A DNA stretch of 7,977 bases from contig AXYY01000116.1 in the NCBI GenBank assembly GCA_000485475.1, forward strand, positions 1 through 7,977, written 5' to 3'. Both the position numbers and the translations under genes were made by a program. Within the stretch, counting starts at the first letter, position 1. Every line of letters begins with the position of its first letter. The notes below the pieces were generated by a model, which was not told the origin of the DNA, did no database searches, and saw only the letters and a program-made list of their open reading frames with translations. This document shows, one piece after another, positions 6,559-7,977 of the stretch. The stretch is from Candidatus Ancillula trichonymphae ImTpAt. Lineage in GTDB: Bacteria; Actinomycetota; Actinomycetes; Actinomycetales; Bifidobacteriaceae.

Positions 6559-7977
6559 TTGGGCAGTGGTAAATGGAATGTACCAGATATTTGGTTCAAG
6601 GTCTGTACAGTTATTGAGAAAAGTGAAGACCTCTCAAAACGTCAGGTGGATGCATTTATGTCTGCAAGATTTGATGGTGAAGTGAGTAATAACATTATCA
6701 TCAGCGTTGAAACTGAACAGAGCAAATCGTTACTTGAAAAAGCCTTGAACGACGGTTTATCTGAGGAAATTGCTAGCAAACTAGGGAAACTGTACAACAT
6801 TCACATAAATACAATTCCAAGTTTTGACAGCAATCCGAAAAACTTCACGGTGGAGAGTCGAAACAGTTCCAAAAAATACACAGCAACCAAACAACAGCCA
6901 AATGTCACTGCACCGGTACTTGACGATAATATCAGTAGTAATCTCAATCAAGTGCTGACCAATCTACTGCCAATTTACACTTTTGACAACTATGTGGTAG
7001 GAGAAAGCAATAAACTGGCTCATGCATCATCAGTTAAGGTTTCTGAAAGTCCTGGTCATGGAGTTCACAATCCGTTGTACATTTACGGAAACTCTGGTTT
7101 GGGTAAAACCCACTTGTTGCACGCAATTGGCAATAATACACTTGCAGTAAATGACAAGATTAAAGTATTGTACTGCAGTTCAGAAATGTTCATAAATGAC
7201 TATGTTAGCGCAATGATCAAGAAAGGTGAGAACACTGAAAAGTGGAGGCAAAAATACCGTACACTAGATATTTTACTACTTGATGACATTCAGTTCTTTT
7301 CGGAAAAAAAGGAAACTACTGAAACGTTCTTCCATATCTTCAACGCTCTAGTTAACGAAAATAAACAAATAGTGGTTGCATCAGATGTTCCCCCAAATAT
7401 GCTGAAGGGTTTTCATCAGCGTATGGTGTCTCGGTTTCAAGGAAGTGTCTACTGGGGAATAGATGAACCAGACAACATTTTGCGAGTTTCTTATATTAGG
7501 AAGTACTTGCACAATGCAGTTGGTGTTGATTACGAGAAATTGGGTTACACCATGAAAGTTATCTACAAGATTGCCAATTTGATGAGGACCAACATTCGTG
7601 AAATTGAGGGTGCACTTGTTAGAATTATAAGCTACTGCAGTGTTAATAAAATTCAAATAAGCGACAAAATTGTTGACATTGTACTACATGATCAAATACT
7701 GGAAAAGTTCTCAATTATAACATTTGACAACATTTTGGATGCTTGTGCAGAATTTTATGGATTTCAAGCAGAAGATATACGAGGTAAAAAGCGCTCCCCA
7801 GCACTTGTTCTCGCGCGGCACATGTCAATGTATTTGTCAAGAAAGTTAACCAGTTCCACACTTGTAGAAATCGGACAGTTCTACAAAAAGGACCACTCAT
7901 CAATTATCAACGCGGAGAAGAAAATGAAAGCTCAAATAAAGGAAAAACCAGAAATTTATCAACAAGTCAACGAAATA
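6559..7977 (+). CDS. dnaA: Chromosomal replication initiator DnaA (3' end outside the window)
   Basis: DnaA is the AAA+ ATPase that binds and melts the replication origin. The 473 visible codons have no stop. Domain I (about residues 1-85) holds a Trp-containing first helix (VPDIWFKV) and is followed by a short polar linker. The AAA+ core shows Walker A GNSGLGKTHL with Lys at residue 183, Walker B LLLDDIQFF (Asp242-Asp243), a sensor-1 region ASDVPP (from 274), the arginine finger in VSRF (Arg292) and sensor 2 RTNIREIEGAL (Arg347). Domain IV has RSPALVLARHMSMYLSRKLT and the DNA-binding signature around DHSSI (445-449). Deviations are Asn-Ser in the Walker A loop, and YKKDHSSI where most DnaA have FGGRDHTTV. 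Only the last 10-20 residues should be missing. The gene follows crcB, not the usual rpmH, and is the best preserved gene here. Confidence 0.95.
   Translation, partial: MGSGKWNVPDIWFKVCTVIEKSEDLSKRQVDAFMSARFDGEVSNNIIISVETEQSKSLLEKALNDGLSEEIASKLGKLYNIHINTIPSFDSNPKNFTVESRNSSKKYTATKQQPNVTAPVLDDNISSNLNQVLTNLLPIYTFDNYVVGESNKLAHASSVKVSESPGHGVHNPLYIYGNSGLGKTHLLHAIGNNTLAVNDKIKVLYCSSEMFINDYVSAMIKKGENTEKWRQKYRTLDILLLDDIQFFSEKKETTETFFHIFNALVNENKQIVVASDVPPNMLKGFHQRMVSRFQGSVYWGIDEPDNILRVSYIRKYLHNAVGVDYEKLGYTMKVIYKIANLMRTNIREIEGALVRIISYCSVNKIQISDKIVDIVLHDQILEKFSIITFDNILDACAEFYGFQAEDIRGKKRSPALVLARHMSMYLSRKLTSSTLVEIGQFYKKDHSSIINAEKKMKAQIKEKPEIYQQVNEI

Noticed and set aside
6223..7903. ORFs at 6223-6408 (-), 6461-6685 (+), 7381-7656 (-) and 7715-7903 (-)
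   Set aside because: They are out-of-frame or antisense overlaps of crcB copy two and dnaA; none has family motifs or a ribosome site.

Overview
The window (about 8 kb, moderately AT-rich by eye) looks like chromosome from an actinobacterium undergoing genome reduction, such as a host-restricted symbiont. Supporting signs are an actinobacterial-type nitrobindin-like heme-barrel gene, a paired heterodimeric ABC exporter with a Gly/Pro/Arg/His-rich N-terminus and an inserted external segment in its second subunit, tandem fluC/crcB genes, and GTG/TTG starts. The lineage is an inference; nothing here fixes the genus.

Layout. 1-678: the 3' part of a polytopic membrane protein, then a 49-residue one-pass membrane protein (688-837) with a good ribosome site. 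827-1373: a nitrobindin/FABP-like gene broken by an early stop and three frameshifts. Its stop abuts the stop of an intact two-TM membrane protein on the minus strand (1374-1706). 1707-1952: a divergent intergenic region with a bulged palindrome and an exact TTGACA-17 bp-TATAAT promoter aimed at the ABC genes. 1953-3587 and 3596-5695: two half-transporters of one heterodimeric exporter, both riddled with one-base frameshifts and in-frame stops. 5722-6113 and 6147-6519: two crcB (fluoride channel) genes in tandem, both frameshifted. 6523-6554: an extended -10 promoter and strong ribosome site. 6559 to the end: dnaA, open over all 473 visible codons.

Reading. The five broken genes form a continuum of decay: the ABC pair and crcB2 are heavily damaged, the nitrobindin gene is intermediate, and crcB1 has one lesion. 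Genes likely to be needed (dnaA) or of unknown role (the three small or membrane ORFs) stay open. Many lesions are one-base contractions of A or T runs, and several stops look like CAA/CAG turned into TAA/TAG. This is what drift in an AT-biased genome would produce. Because the lesions sit beside an intact dnaA that holds an A7 run in frame, real pseudogenes are favoured over poor sequencing, but RNA or long-read data would be decisive. I see no CRISPR array, transposase, RNA gene or defence system, and no convincing new molecular system. The most unusual content is the decay pattern itself and a well-preserved promoter in front of a dead operon.
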